A stretch of 44,025 nucleotides of DNA from an uncultured Clostridium sp. (GTDB lineage Bacteria > Bacillota > Clostridia > TANB77 > CAG-508): NCBI GenBank assembly GCA_947303785.1, contig CAMYZH010000008.1:1-44025 (forward strand), read 5' to 3'. The position numbers and the translations under genes were made by a program. How positions within the stretch are numbered: position 1 is the first letter of the stretch; every line of letters starts with the position of its first letter. Shown here in pieces: positions 28,180 through 36,752 of the stretch. The notes under the pieces are model-generated. The model made no database searches. It saw nothing but the letters and a program-made list of their open reading frames with translations, and had not been told where the DNA came from.

Positions 28180-28815
28180 ATGGTTAAAATTTTTATTTTT
28201 TGTAATAATTTAAATTTTATAAGTGCCATTTCTCAAATGATTTTAAAGAAGAAAATCGATGCAAACATAATTGGAATCCAAAATAGCATTTCTGAAGATG
28301 GAATAAAACTTTGCCAAAACGCCAAACCGCATTTAATAATATGTGAACAAAAAGATTACACTAAAATAAAAAAATTCTTAAAAGAAGATTTCATTTGGCT
28401 ATTTTTTTCAAATGCATCCACCACTTCTAAGACTACTATATTAAATCAAATTGCATTAATATCTAAAGATACTAAATTTATACATAAAATTGAGTTATCT
28501 AATTTTAGAAAACAATATTTTAATAAATTAGTTAATCTTAAATTCAATCCAAATTTTGTTGGAACCTTATATATTTTAGATTGTATAGTATGCCTTAAGG
28601 AAAATCCATACTCACATGTAAGTCACTTGCGACTTTCAAAATACTTGCAAATCATTGCCAAAAAATACAATACCACTACCAATTCTATAATTTGGAATAT
28701 TAGATCATCAATTGAGGAAATGTATAAAAATACAAATAAAGAGTTCAGAAATAAATTATATGGAACAGACTACTATATAAGTTTTTCTAGATTATTAAAA
28801 ACAATTTGCAAATAA
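28180..28815 (+). CDS. Spo0A-C-like DNA-binding regulator with degenerate receiver
   Basis: 211 residues. The C-terminal part (about 118-200) resembles the Spo0A effector domain: FNPNFVGTLYILDCIVCL, then LSKYLQIIAKKYNTTTNSII, then WNIRSSIEEMYKNTNKEFRNKLYG, matching the family's YPxIAxKYNTTxxRVExAIRxAIE-like pattern. The N-terminal 110 residues have receiver-like alternation, but the acidic pair near residue 8 (FCNN here) and the phospho-acceptor Asp (LIICEQKDY here) are missing, so phosphorylation is not expected. It is divergent from the membrane-tethered sigma factor and preceded by an ECF-type promoter candidate. A long inverted repeat starts in its stop codon. The start follows AAGGATTAAAT. 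Confidence 0.75.
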   Translation: MVKIFIFCNNLNFISAISQMILKKKIDANIIGIQNSISEDGIKLCQNAKPHLIICEQKDYTKIKKFLKEDFIWLFFSNASTTSKTTILNQIALISKDTKFIHKIELSNFRKQYFNKLVNLKFNPNFVGTLYILDCIVCLKENPYSHVSHLRLSKYLQIIAKKYNTTTNSIIWNIRSSIEEMYKNTNKEFRNKLYGTDYYISFSRLLKTICK

Positions 28816-28910
28816 TAGTAGAAATACTAGCCCTATATAATCTTTTAAAACCAATCATGATTTTAAAAATCTAACCTACTATTTTATATAGGGCTAATAT
28901 TTCTACTATT
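28814..28910. repeat. 27-bp near-perfect inverted repeat with 43-nt spacer
   Basis: Left arm 28814-28840 (AATAGTAGAAATACTAGCCC, continuing TATATAA) and right arm 28884-28910 are reverse complements except one base. The left arm starts within the TAA of the preceding gene. No coding content is seen in the spacer. Confidence 0.85.
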
Positions 28911-28918
28911 ATAAATTT

Positions 28919-28955
28919 AAAAGGGATATTCTTCAAAATGAAGAATATCCCTTTT
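28919..28955. terminator. Bidirectional terminator
   Basis: AAAAGGGATATTCTTC-AAAAT-GAAGAATATCCCTTTT, a perfect 16-bp stem between the Spo0A-C-like gene (+) and the ABC transporter (-). Confidence 0.93.
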
Positions 28956-28975
28956 GTTTATTTTGATTCAATTAT

Positions 28976-31567
28976 TTATTCAGATCTTAAAGCCTCAACA
29001 GGATCTTTCTTACTAGCAACCTTAGCTGGTATTAATCCAGCAATCATTGTAAGAATCATGCTAATAAAGACTAATATAATACCACCTGCCCATGGTAAAA
29101 CTGATATATTTGATACTCCACCTATCTTTTTAATAATAACATTAACAGGAATATTTATTAATAGTGTAACACCAATTCCAATTATTCCCGCAGTTAAACC
29201 AATAATAAATGTTTCTGCATTAAATACCCTTGAAATATCTTTCTTAGAAGCACCAATACTTCTCAAAATACCAATTTCCTTAATTCTTTCAAGTACAGAA
29301 ATATAAGTAATAATTCCAATCATAATTGAAGAAACAACAAGCGAAATTGAAACAAAAGCTATTAAAACATAACTAATTATATTTACAATAACAGTAACTG
29401 ATGTCATCATTGTTTCGACTATATCAGTATATTGAATAACATCATCTTCTTTCCCTTCTTTACGTTTTTGCTCATTATATCTTTCAATATCTTCAGTAAT
29501 TCTATCTTTACTTTCAAAATCTTTAGGATAGATATTAATATATGAAGGTGAATCTAAATCACAAATACCAAGTCTAATCTTATTTTCTTCAAAAGTAGTT
29601 CCAGAAAACTCTGAATAAGAAGCAAGCATTTGTGATATTTCCTCTTGGCTCATATTTGCCATAGTAGCTCTTTGTTCTTGAGAAATTTTTGAATAATCAA
29701 AATTACTTGAAACCCCATAACTTACACCAATATTTTCAAATTCTTTTCCAGTAAATACATTAATATTTTGATTAGCTAGTTGCTCTTTTGCAATTTCAGT
29801 TTCATTTATTGATTTAATTATATATTCTGTAAGTGATTTGTTATAACCCACAATACCAGAATTACCAAGTGATGTAGCTGTAGCTTCTTCATTAGGTTTA
29901 ACAATTGCTGTAATTTTTACAGATTGAGCATTATCAATTACATTTTTTAAATATGCACTATCACCTTTTTTACTAACCCAAATATTTCCTTGCTTTGTAT
30001 AATAATCTGTATTTAATAAAACTTTAAACTCTAATCCTAACAAATCTTCATATCGATAAGTCTCATCTTGTAATTCTTCTATCTTTTCACCAGCAACAAT
30101 TTTATTCATTTTTTCAGTAATCTCATCTTGTTTTTTTACTCCAAGTGAATATAAAGTATAATCACTTATTTCATTGTCTTTATTTACTATAAGCATAACT
30201 TCATTATATTTTTCAGGCCATTTACCGGCAATTACATCATATTGTGACATTAATAAATCTTTATTGTTAATCATCTCAACCCAAACATCTGTGGAACTTC
30301 CCATCATATAATTAGATGTTTCTGTAGAATCAGTAAATCCTAATCTATTTAATACAGTTGAAGGATTAACCTGAACTATTCCATTTTCAGTATCTGCCCT
30401 ATAAATATTTAAAGTCAAATTGTATCCATACTGTACATCATTTGAATATTTTTTTATATCATTATCTGTTGTATCAATATATTTTTTTAGTTCTTTCAAA
30501 TTGTTTCTTTTCATCTCATTTGATATTTTATCAAATACTTTACCTATTATTGGTCTTGAATGTAATTTATCATCATTATAATTTTTCTCTTCAGTATCCA
30601 TAAATACTTCTATCATTGAAGAAGCATCTATATTTTCTTCCTGAATAGTTAAAGGGTAATCTGAAAGTGTGTCTTCTTGAACTTTATCAATATATTTATC
30701 TACACCATTTGACAATGAAAGGATAAGCGCAATTCCTATAATACCAATACTTCCAGCAAATGCAGTCAAAAAAGTTCTTCCTTTTTTAGTCATTAAATTG
30801 TTCAAACTCAAGTGTACAGCTGTAAAAAAGCTCATTGAAGTTTTTCCACTTTTAGCCTTTAATTCTCCCTCTTCTTTTCTGTCATCTTCTGTAAAAGGAT
30901 TTGAATCACTTATTATTTTTCCATCTATTGCCTTTACAACTCTTGAAGAATATTTTTCAGCTAAATCTGGATTATGTGTAACCATAACAATTAATTTATC
31001 TTTTGAAATTTTTTTCAATATTTCCATTATCTGAACACTGGTATCTGTATCTAATGCTCCAGTAGGTTCATCAGCAAGTATAATATCAGGATCATTTACT
31101 AATGCTCTTGCAATTGCAACTCTTTGCATTTGTCCTCCTGATAATTGATTTGGCCTTTTATAAATTTGTTCTTCTAATCCAACATCTTTTAAAGCTTGAA
31201 TTGCCTTGTGTTTTCTTTCTTTTTTACTTACTCCTGAAAGTGTTAAAGCAAGTTCAACATTCGCAAGTACGCTTTGATGAGGAATTAAATTATAGCTCTG
31301 AAAAACAAATCCAACAGAATAGTTTCTATATGCATCCCAATCTTTATCCTTAAATTGTTTTGTCGATTTTCCATTTATTATTAAGTCACCTGTGGTATAT
31401 CTATCTAACCCCCCTATAATATTTAGTAATGTAGTTTTTCCACAACCACTAGGTCCTAAAATAGATACAAACTCACTTTTTCTAAACTCTATGTCAATTC
31501 CTTTTAAAGCGTGAACAGTTTGGTCTCCTGTTACATAATCTTTAGTGATATTTTTTAATTGTAACAT
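28976..31567 (-). CDS. MacB-like ABC transporter, ATPase and FtsX-type permease in one chain
   Basis: 863 residues. The N-terminal ATPase (about 1-220) has Walker A GPSGCGKTT, signature LSGGQMQRVAIARAL and Walker B/D-loop ILADEPTGALD, typical of the LolD/MacB class. A hydrophobic helix at about 260-285 begins the permease. A large extracellular domain (about 290-700) follows, then three C-terminal helices with the FtsX/MacB pattern, including ERIKEIGILRSIGASKKDISRVF and a final PVEALR. Such mechanotransmission exporters handle peptides, lantibiotics or lipoproteins, or work in cell-envelope signalling. The substrate here is unknown. No two-component system is adjacent. Start follows GGAGGTAACTGCTA. 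Confidence 0.93.
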   Translation of the reverse strand: MLQLKNITKDYVTGDQTVHALKGIDIEFRKSEFVSILGPSGCGKTTLLNIIGGLDRYTTGDLIINGKSTKQFKDKDWDAYRNYSVGFVFQSYNLIPHQSVLANVELALTLSGVSKKERKHKAIQALKDVGLEEQIYKRPNQLSGGQMQRVAIARALVNDPDIILADEPTGALDTDTSVQIMEILKKISKDKLIVMVTHNPDLAEKYSSRVVKAIDGKIISDSNPFTEDDRKEEGELKAKSGKTSMSFFTAVHLSLNNLMTKKGRTFLTAFAGSIGIIGIALILSLSNGVDKYIDKVQEDTLSDYPLTIQEENIDASSMIEVFMDTEEKNYNDDKLHSRPIIGKVFDKISNEMKRNNLKELKKYIDTTDNDIKKYSNDVQYGYNLTLNIYRADTENGIVQVNPSTVLNRLGFTDSTETSNYMMGSSTDVWVEMINNKDLLMSQYDVIAGKWPEKYNEVMLIVNKDNEISDYTLYSLGVKKQDEITEKMNKIVAGEKIEELQDETYRYEDLLGLEFKVLLNTDYYTKQGNIWVSKKGDSAYLKNVIDNAQSVKITAIVKPNEEATATSLGNSGIVGYNKSLTEYIIKSINETEIAKEQLANQNINVFTGKEFENIGVSYGVSSNFDYSKISQEQRATMANMSQEEISQMLASYSEFSGTTFEENKIRLGICDLDSPSYINIYPKDFESKDRITEDIERYNEQKRKEGKEDDVIQYTDIVETMMTSVTVIVNIISYVLIAFVSISLVVSSIMIGIITYISVLERIKEIGILRSIGASKKDISRVFNAETFIIGLTAGIIGIGVTLLINIPVNVIIKKIGGVSNISVLPWAGGIILVFISMILTMIAGLIPAKVASKKDPVEALRSE

Positions 31568-31629
31568 TAGCAGTTACCTCCATTTTTTATTCGCTAAATA
31601 TTATATAATACTTCTATTTCTTAAGCAAT

Positions 31630-31681
31630 AAAAAAAACAAATTTGGAGTACTTCATTTTTTAATCTTCCCCCAAATTTGTT
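31630..31681 (-). terminator. Intrinsic terminator after greA
   Basis: Minus strand AACAAATTTGG ... CCAAATTTGTTTTTTTT: an 11-bp stem with a loop of about 24 nt. Confidence 0.8.
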
Positions 31682-31695
31682 ATTATATTTTTTAA

Positions 31696-32175
31696 TTATT
31701 TTTTTATTGACAATATTTTATATTTCATAACTCCGGCAGGCGCTTCAACTTCAACAGTTTGACCTTTTTTTGCGCCAAGTAATGCAACTCCCATAGGAGA
31801 TTCATTAGAAATTTTGTTTGAAGCTAAATCAACTTCTGTTGATCCAACAATAGTATAATCTATATCTTCATTAAATTCCTCATCATGAACTGTAACTATA
31901 TTTCCTATTTGAACTGTTTTAGTATCTATCTCAGATTCATCTATAACTCTAGCATATCTTATTTTATTTTCTAATTCTGCTATTTTTGTTTCATTTGCAG
32001 CTTGAGCACTTTTTGCTTCATCATATTCAGAATTTTCTGATAAATCACCAAATCCTAATGCAACTCTAATTCTTTCTGTTATTTCAGTTCTTTTTTCTGT
32101 TTTTAAAAATTCAAGTTCTTTCTCTAAATTATCATATCCTTCTTGAGTTACTAATATTTCTTTATTTTCCTCCAT
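31696..32175 (-). CDS. greA: Transcription elongation factor GreA
   Basis: 159 residues from the ATG at 32175, which follows GAGAGGAG; the longer frame upstream lacks a site. The N-terminal coiled coil carries the acidic tip GDLSENSEYDEAK, which enters the RNA polymerase secondary channel and stimulates cleavage of backtracked transcripts. The C-terminal FKBP-like domain has NESPMGVALLGAKKGQTVEV. Length and motifs are normal. It is 63 bp after the 32239-33180 gene, probably in one operon with mltG. Confidence 0.97.
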   Translation of the reverse strand: MEENKEILVTQEGYDNLEKELEFLKTEKRTEITERIRVALGFGDLSENSEYDEAKSAQAANETKIAELENKIRYARVIDESEIDTKTVQIGNIVTVHDEEFNEDIDYTIVGSTEVDLASNKISNESPMGVALLGAKKGQTVEVEAPAGVMKYKILSIKK

Positions 32176-32238
32176 GTTATCTGCTCCTCTCTTTAATGTT
32201 TTTAACGCCATTAATAATAGTATTAATCTTAAAATTTG

Positions 32239-33180
32239 TCAAGTTTTTTTTTGCATCTTTTTTATAAATTTTCTTTGCTCTTTTTGAAATTCTGAAAATT
32301 CTATTTTTCCATTATTTCCAACAAAATATTTAATTTGTATATTATCTCTTTTAAAAATTTTCTGTATATTATCATATGTTATTTTATGAAAAATTATGCT
32401 TTCATATAAAATCTCATCAGTAAAATGGTTTATGCCAGAGATATAGTTAAACTTTTCTAAATATGGTAACTTTAATCTACAATCCCTTATAGTAATTCCG
32501 CTTCTTCTTTCAAACCTTTCTTTATTTAACTGAACTAATATTCCACTAAATTTACATTCCAATAATTCTTTTTTCGAAAAATCATAATTTACAATTATAT
32601 TAGAATGCCTTAAGCTCTTATCCTTATTTGTAGAAACATTTATTAATATTCCCTCATTTTCTAATTCTTTTTCAATAAATGAAAATGCTTTAATGTCTTC
32701 TGTTATAATATTTAACAATTTGCACTCTTTTGCCATTTCTAATATAAATTGCTCACAACAGTCACTATTTTCTTTTACCAAAACAGAAATCTCCATACTT
32801 GAGATAGAAAAATTTTCAATATATGCAACCTTTTTTATTATAAGACTTGCTAAATACTTATTGAGCCAGCTTCCATTCAAAACATTAAAATTCCTTTTTT
32901 TCAATCTACTAATAAATTCTTGATTTTCAAGTAATCTATCAGCACACACTACATGTTTTAGCTTAGAGTTTTCCATTATCTTATATAGTTTTTTTAACAT
33001 TCTTTTATTTACCTTATCATTTTCAACAGCAGTCAAACTAATTTCATTTTCTTTATTTAAAACTATTCCAAAACAATTCATCATCTTATAGATAAATTTT
33101 TTTATCCATTTGGGAAAATTCTTTTTAGTAATATCATAATAGGAGTCTAAATAATCAATATAAATAACATTATTATTCAT
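32239..33180 (-). CDS. Unknown cytoplasmic protein between mltG and greA
   Basis: 313 residues, family not recognised. No signal peptide or membrane helix. The middle part (about 125-225) shows alternating hydrophobic strands and helices of a Rossmann-like kind (KECKLLNIITEDIKAFSFI, NIIVNYD, FSGILVQLN), but no glycine-rich nucleotide loop is obvious. Both ends are Lys-rich. A 20-bp palindrome overlaps its ribosome site GAAGGTGA, so its expression may be damped after mltG. Position in a mltG-to-greA operon suggests a housekeeping gene of this lineage (inference). Confidence 0.75.
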   Translation of the reverse strand: MNNNVIYIDYLDSYYDITKKNFPKWIKKFIYKMMNCFGIVLNKENEISLTAVENDKVNKRMLKKLYKIMENSKLKHVVCADRLLENQEFISRLKKRNFNVLNGSWLNKYLASLIIKKVAYIENFSISSMEISVLVKENSDCCEQFILEMAKECKLLNIITEDIKAFSFIEKELENEGILINVSTNKDKSLRHSNIIVNYDFSKKELLECKFSGILVQLNKERFERRSGITIRDCRLKLPYLEKFNYISGINHFTDEILYESIIFHKITYDNIQKIFKRDNIQIKYFVGNNGKIEFSEFQKEQRKFIKKMQKKT

Positions 33181-33190
33181 AAAAAAATCA

Positions 33191-33210
33191 CCTTCATAAT
33201 ATTATGAAGG
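33191..33210 (-). promoter_or_regulatory. Perfect 20-bp palindrome at the ribosome site of the 32239-33180 gene
   Basis: CCTTCATAATATTATGAAGG. On the minus strand the 3' arm contains the AAGG of the ribosome site and is followed by TGATTTTTTT, so it could be a weak terminator, an attenuator or a site-masking hairpin. Confidence 0.6.
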
Positions 33211-33228
33211 CAATTCTAAAAATATGAA

Positions 33229-34320
33229 TTAATATGTATACCATAAACCTTTATTTTTCAAATCTTGAATCAAAGCCTCATGTTCTGAGTTTGTTCTAGA
33301 ATAATGAACTTGTCCTTTTGAATCAGCTACAAAAAATAAATAATTTGAATCTTCTGGTCTGACAACAGCTTTTATCCCACTAGCACTTGGCATACATATT
33401 GGTCCTGCTGGTAATTTTCCAGCCATATTACTTGCACGAGTATTATAAGGATTCTTTTTTGAAAGTTCTGATGCAGTTAAATCTCCATCTCCCATATTCT
33501 TTCCAAGTCCATAATATGTTGTTACATCGCTCTGTAAAGCCATACCTATATTTAATCTATTATAAAAAACTCCAGCAACTTTTGCTCTGTCATTTTCATT
33601 TAATGCTTCTAATTCTACTATTGAAGCCAATGTTAGTAACTCATGAGGTGTATAATCACTTTTATTTATTTCTGATTTGTATTGAATTAATTGAGAATCC
33701 ATTGCATCAATCATTATTTTGAAAATTTCTTCTACCTTAACATCTTTGTTTGAAAATGTATATGTGTCAGGATATAAATATCCCTCTAAAGAATAGTAAA
33801 TATCATCATCTTTAATATCATCTGTAATAAACCAATATTCATCAATTAAAGAATCTAAATAATCTTCATCTTTCAATAATTCATATACATCCTCTTCTTC
33901 ATTATTGGTATTGTCTGCTATTGTTTTTGCAATAAATGCAATATCTTTTCCCTCTATAAATGTTATTGTTACTGAATCATCAACTATAGCTCCATTTGTT
34001 AATCTATCTACAATATCATGTACTGACATATTTTTATCAAATTCATATTTTCCAGCCATTAAAGAATTCTTTTTTTCTAATTTACAATAAACTTTAAATG
34101 CTGTTGCACTTCTAATAATTCCCGATTTCTCTAATTTTTCTGCTATTGCACTTGTACTTGTCCCTTCATCAATTATAATTTCAACTTTCTGGCTATTTTT
34201 TTGTACTGATTTTAATGATGAAGTATACCACATAAAACCTCCTGCACACATAAGTACAATTATCAATACAAATACTAAGAATATTACTATTCCAGCTTTT
34301 CCATCTTCTTTTTTTAGCAT
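33229..34320 (-). CDS. mltG: Endolytic murein transglycosylase MltG (YceG-like)
   Basis: 363 residues from the ATG at 34320, preceded by GGAGGGGAAA; another ATG four codons upstream overlaps the previous gene's stop. One N-terminal membrane helix (about 14-34) is followed by a LysM-like region (VEIIIDEGTSTSAIAEKLEKSGII) and the YceG catalytic domain: LLTLASIVELEA carries the catalytic Glu, then GVFYNRLNIGMALQSDVTTYYGLG and the closing PYNTRASNMAGKLPAGPICMPS. It cuts nascent glycan strands outside the membrane and so sets strand length. Confidence 0.95.
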   Translation of the reverse strand: MLKKEDGKAGIVIFLVFVLIIVLMCAGGFMWYTSSLKSVQKNSQKVEIIIDEGTSTSAIAEKLEKSGIIRSATAFKVYCKLEKKNSLMAGKYEFDKNMSVHDIVDRLTNGAIVDDSVTITFIEGKDIAFIAKTIADNTNNEEEDVYELLKDEDYLDSLIDEYWFITDDIKDDDIYYSLEGYLYPDTYTFSNKDVKVEEIFKIMIDAMDSQLIQYKSEINKSDYTPHELLTLASIVELEALNENDRAKVAGVFYNRLNIGMALQSDVTTYYGLGKNMGDGDLTASELSKKNPYNTRASNMAGKLPAGPICMPSASGIKAVVRPEDSNYLFFVADSKGQVHYSRTNSEHEALIQDLKNKGLWYTY

Positions 34321-34331
34321 TTTCCCCTCCA

Positions 34332-35474
34332 TTATATTATTATATTTACAGCATCTTTTAATTTGGTTTTATCTAAGTTTGATTGATTTTTTACTATTAA
34401 GTAGCATCCATTACTATTTAAATATGCTTTTAGTTCTCTTAAAAATCTGTAATAATTCTCAGTATTAGAAATATTTGAAATATTTATTATTAAACCTAAG
34501 TTTTTTGAATTTTCTGATACATTTGCTATTTCTTTAACTAATTTTTCATTTAGTTCTTTTATAAGTTCAGCCCTTAAATCATAATTGGATATTCTTTCAT
34601 CAATATTTGCATATTGCTCATCTGTAATTTCTATCGTTATATCATTATCAAAATTAAAATCAGTATAAACTTCAGAATATAGTTTGAATTCTCCTCTTTC
34701 CTCTTTTATGTTTACAATTTTTGATTTTTTTACATAACCAACATCATAATCTTCTGTTTTTATTCTAACCCAACCATTATTCATATCTTCCAAAATTGTA
34801 ACCATATCCCCACTATATAGTTTTTCTATCGTTTTAGAAATAGCTGTCATCTTATATTTTAAATTGGTATCTTTATTGATATTTGCAATTTTCTTACTTT
34901 CTGATAATCTTTCTATATCTAACCTTTTAGGACTTTCCATATAATTTACTTTTATGTTATAAATATCTTCAAGCTCTGAAATTGGAAAATAGTAAATATT
35001 GTTTTTTTCTAATACATTTCCTTTCATTTTTGTAAATACACCATTTACATACATGTGATTTGCATTTTCTGTAATTGCTAAAACCTTATTATCAGAAACA
35101 GAAATATATCGTCTTAAATTACTTTCATCTTTTTCATAATACAAATTTTTATCAAAATATTCTTTTACATCAGCTTCAGAAATATAAACTATTCCATTAT
35201 CATCGATATATGGCTCATTTTGAAATTTAATAGATGAATCATTTTGAATTATTATTAATATATCATTTGGATTATCTTTTTTAAAATATGCTGCATAGCG
35301 TAAAACATTAAAAATTACAATTAGGAGAATTCCAACAATTATAATTTTTCTAAGTAAACTATTTTTTTTCATTTTTAACCTAAATTTCTTCTTTTTATGT
35401 GTCATCTGCTTTTTCTCTTTCTTAGATACAATATATCTACATTTTAGTAATTTATTTATATCATAAATAGACAT
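34332..35474 (-). CDS. Membrane-anchored SH3 protein with a degenerate GH18-like C-terminus
   Basis: 380 residues; a start at the internal Met24 is possible, because the first ATG has no clear ribosome site. A Lys-rich N-terminus and a membrane helix (about 43-62) come first. Next is a copper-amine-oxidase-N-like domain (about 75-190) and an SH3_3 domain (about 200-252, MVTILEDMNNGWVRIKTEDYDVGYVKKSKI). The last 110 residues look like the second half of a GH18 barrel. They have an R-x-x-L-I helix, then LGLIINISNIS where the catalytic DGxxxDxE strand would be, then a YRFLRELKAYL helix. The catalytic acids are absent and the barrel stops there. A wall-binding rather than hydrolytic role is likely (inference). 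Its stop overlaps the mltG region. Confidence 0.7.
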   Translation of the reverse strand: MSIYDINKLLKCRYIVSKKEKKQMTHKKKKFRLKMKKNSLLRKIIIVGILLIVIFNVLRYAAYFKKDNPNDILIIIQNDSSIKFQNEPYIDDNGIVYISEADVKEYFDKNLYYEKDESNLRRYISVSDNKVLAITENANHMYVNGVFTKMKGNVLEKNNIYYFPISELEDIYNIKVNYMESPKRLDIERLSESKKIANINKDTNLKYKMTAISKTIEKLYSGDMVTILEDMNNGWVRIKTEDYDVGYVKKSKIVNIKEERGEFKLYSEVYTDFNFDNDITIEITDEQYANIDERISNYDLRAELIKELNEKLVKEIANVSENSKNLGLIINISNISNTENYYRFLRELKAYLNSNGCYLIVKNQSNLDKTKLKDAVNIII

Positions 35475-35611
35475 TTTATTAAATACTAAATATTAAATTT
35501 ATTTATTTTTTCAAAAAGTCTTTATTTTTCAAGGTTTCTGTGCTATAATAATTATGTAATTGTGGAAATTTTTTCATTTTATATAAATATAATTTTTTAG
35601 GGAGGAAAATT

Positions 35612-36592
35612 ATGAAGATATTTTTCTTAGTATTAGTAGTATTAATAATTATACTATTAATAAAATCAATTAAAGTAGTCAGACAATCTGAAGTATATAT
35701 TATTGAAAGACTAGGTAAATTCCATAAAGCAGCTGATGCAGGTCTAACAATAATAATACCATTTATAGATACAGTCAGATCTATAGTTAGTTTAAAACAA
35801 CAAACAATGGATGTTCAGCCTCAAGAAGTTATTACATCTGATAATGTTACAATAACAATTGATACTGTTGTATTTTATAAAGTTATTGATCCTGCAAAAG
35901 CAGTATATGAAATTCAATCATTAAAAAAAGGTATTGAATACTTATCAATAACAACCATTCGTGACATAGTTGGTAAAATGGAGCTTGATGAAACTTTCAG
36001 TTCAAGAGATTCAATCAACGAAAAACTAAAAACAATACTTGATGAAGCTACAGTTCCATGGGGATGTAAAATAGATAGAGTTGAAATCAAAGACATTACT
36101 CCTCCACCAGATATTAAAGACGCAATGGAGAAACAAATGAACGCTGAGCGTAACAAAAGAGCTCTTATATTACAAGCTGAAGGTGAAAGACAATCAGCTA
36201 TTACTCTTGCAGAAGGTAGAAAAGAAGCTGCAATACTAGATGCTGAAGCTGACAGAGAAGCAAAAATAAGAAGAGCTACTGGTGAAGCAGATGCAATCAA
36301 ACAAGTGGCTGCTGCCAAAGCAAAAGAAATTCAAATGGTATATGATGCTATAAAAGAGGCAAATCCAGATGATAAATTAGTTCAATTAAAATCATTAGAA
36401 GCGCTTGAAAAAGTTGCAGAAGGAGATGCAAATAAAATATTTATTCCATTCGAAGCTACATCAGCATTAAGTAGTTTAGGAGCAATGAAAGATGTAGTTA
36501 CTGAAAGCAGACGAGGAAGAAAAAAGAAAACAACACAAGAACAGGCAGAAGAAATTGTAGCACAAATGGAAAATGAATCAGAAAATAAATAA
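35612..36592 (+). CDS. SPFH/stomatin-like membrane protein (QmcA type)
   Basis: 326 residues. A single N-terminal hydrophobic segment (about 2-18) is followed by the SPFH domain (VRQSEVYIIERLGKF, then GLTIIIPFIDTVRSIVSLKQQ, about 22-190). A helical coiled coil rich in Ala/Glu/Arg follows (QAEGERQSAITLAEGRKEAA). The tail is charged. Such proteins oligomerise into membrane-associated cages or microdomains, often with NfeD or FtsH partners; no nfeD is adjacent. Start follows AGGGAGGAAAATT. An extended -10 (TGC-TATAAT, 35541-35549) lies upstream. Repeat palindromes follow the stop. Confidence 0.92.
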   Translation: MKIFFLVLVVLIIILLIKSIKVVRQSEVYIIERLGKFHKAADAGLTIIIPFIDTVRSIVSLKQQTMDVQPQEVITSDNVTITIDTVVFYKVIDPAKAVYEIQSLKKGIEYLSITTIRDIVGKMELDETFSSRDSINEKLKTILDEATVPWGCKIDRVEIKDITPPPDIKDAMEKQMNAERNKRALILQAEGERQSAITLAEGRKEAAILDAEADREAKIRRATGEADAIKQVAAAKAKEIQMVYDAIKEANPDDKLVQLKSLEALEKVAEGDANKIFIPFEATSALSSLGAMKDVVTESRRGRKKKTTQEQAEEIVAQMENESENK

Positions 36593-36599
36593 AATATAA

Positions 36600-36632
36600 G
36601 TGTGTCAAATGGGACGGCCCTTTTTGACACAC
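36600..36632. repeat. Dispersed palindrome, copy 4
   Basis: GTGTGTCAAATGGGACGGCC then CTTTTTGACACAC, followed by seven T residues, so it doubles as the terminator of the SPFH gene. Inner GGG-ACGG-CCC also pairs. Confidence 0.9.
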
Positions 36633-36644
36633 TTTTTTTATAGT

Positions 36645-36675
36645 AGTGTCAAATGGGACGGAGGATTTTGACACT
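36645..36675. repeat. Dispersed palindrome, copy 5 (left arm of inverted pair)
   Basis: AGTGTCAAATGGGACGGAGG then ATTTTGACACT. Perfect reverse complement of copy 6, from which it is separated by 46 bp. Confidence 0.93.
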
Positions 36676-36721
36676 ATTAAAAGAATAGGTGCCAATGAGT
36701 TTTAACATTAATTAATAATGT

Positions 36722-36752
36722 AGTGTCAAAATCCTCCGTCCCATTTGACACT
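36722..36752. repeat. Dispersed palindrome, copy 6 (right arm of inverted pair)
   Basis: Reverse complement of copy 5 over all 31 bases. On the minus strand its first two bases are the AG of the TAG stop of the cysteine desulfurase gene. Confidence 0.93.
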
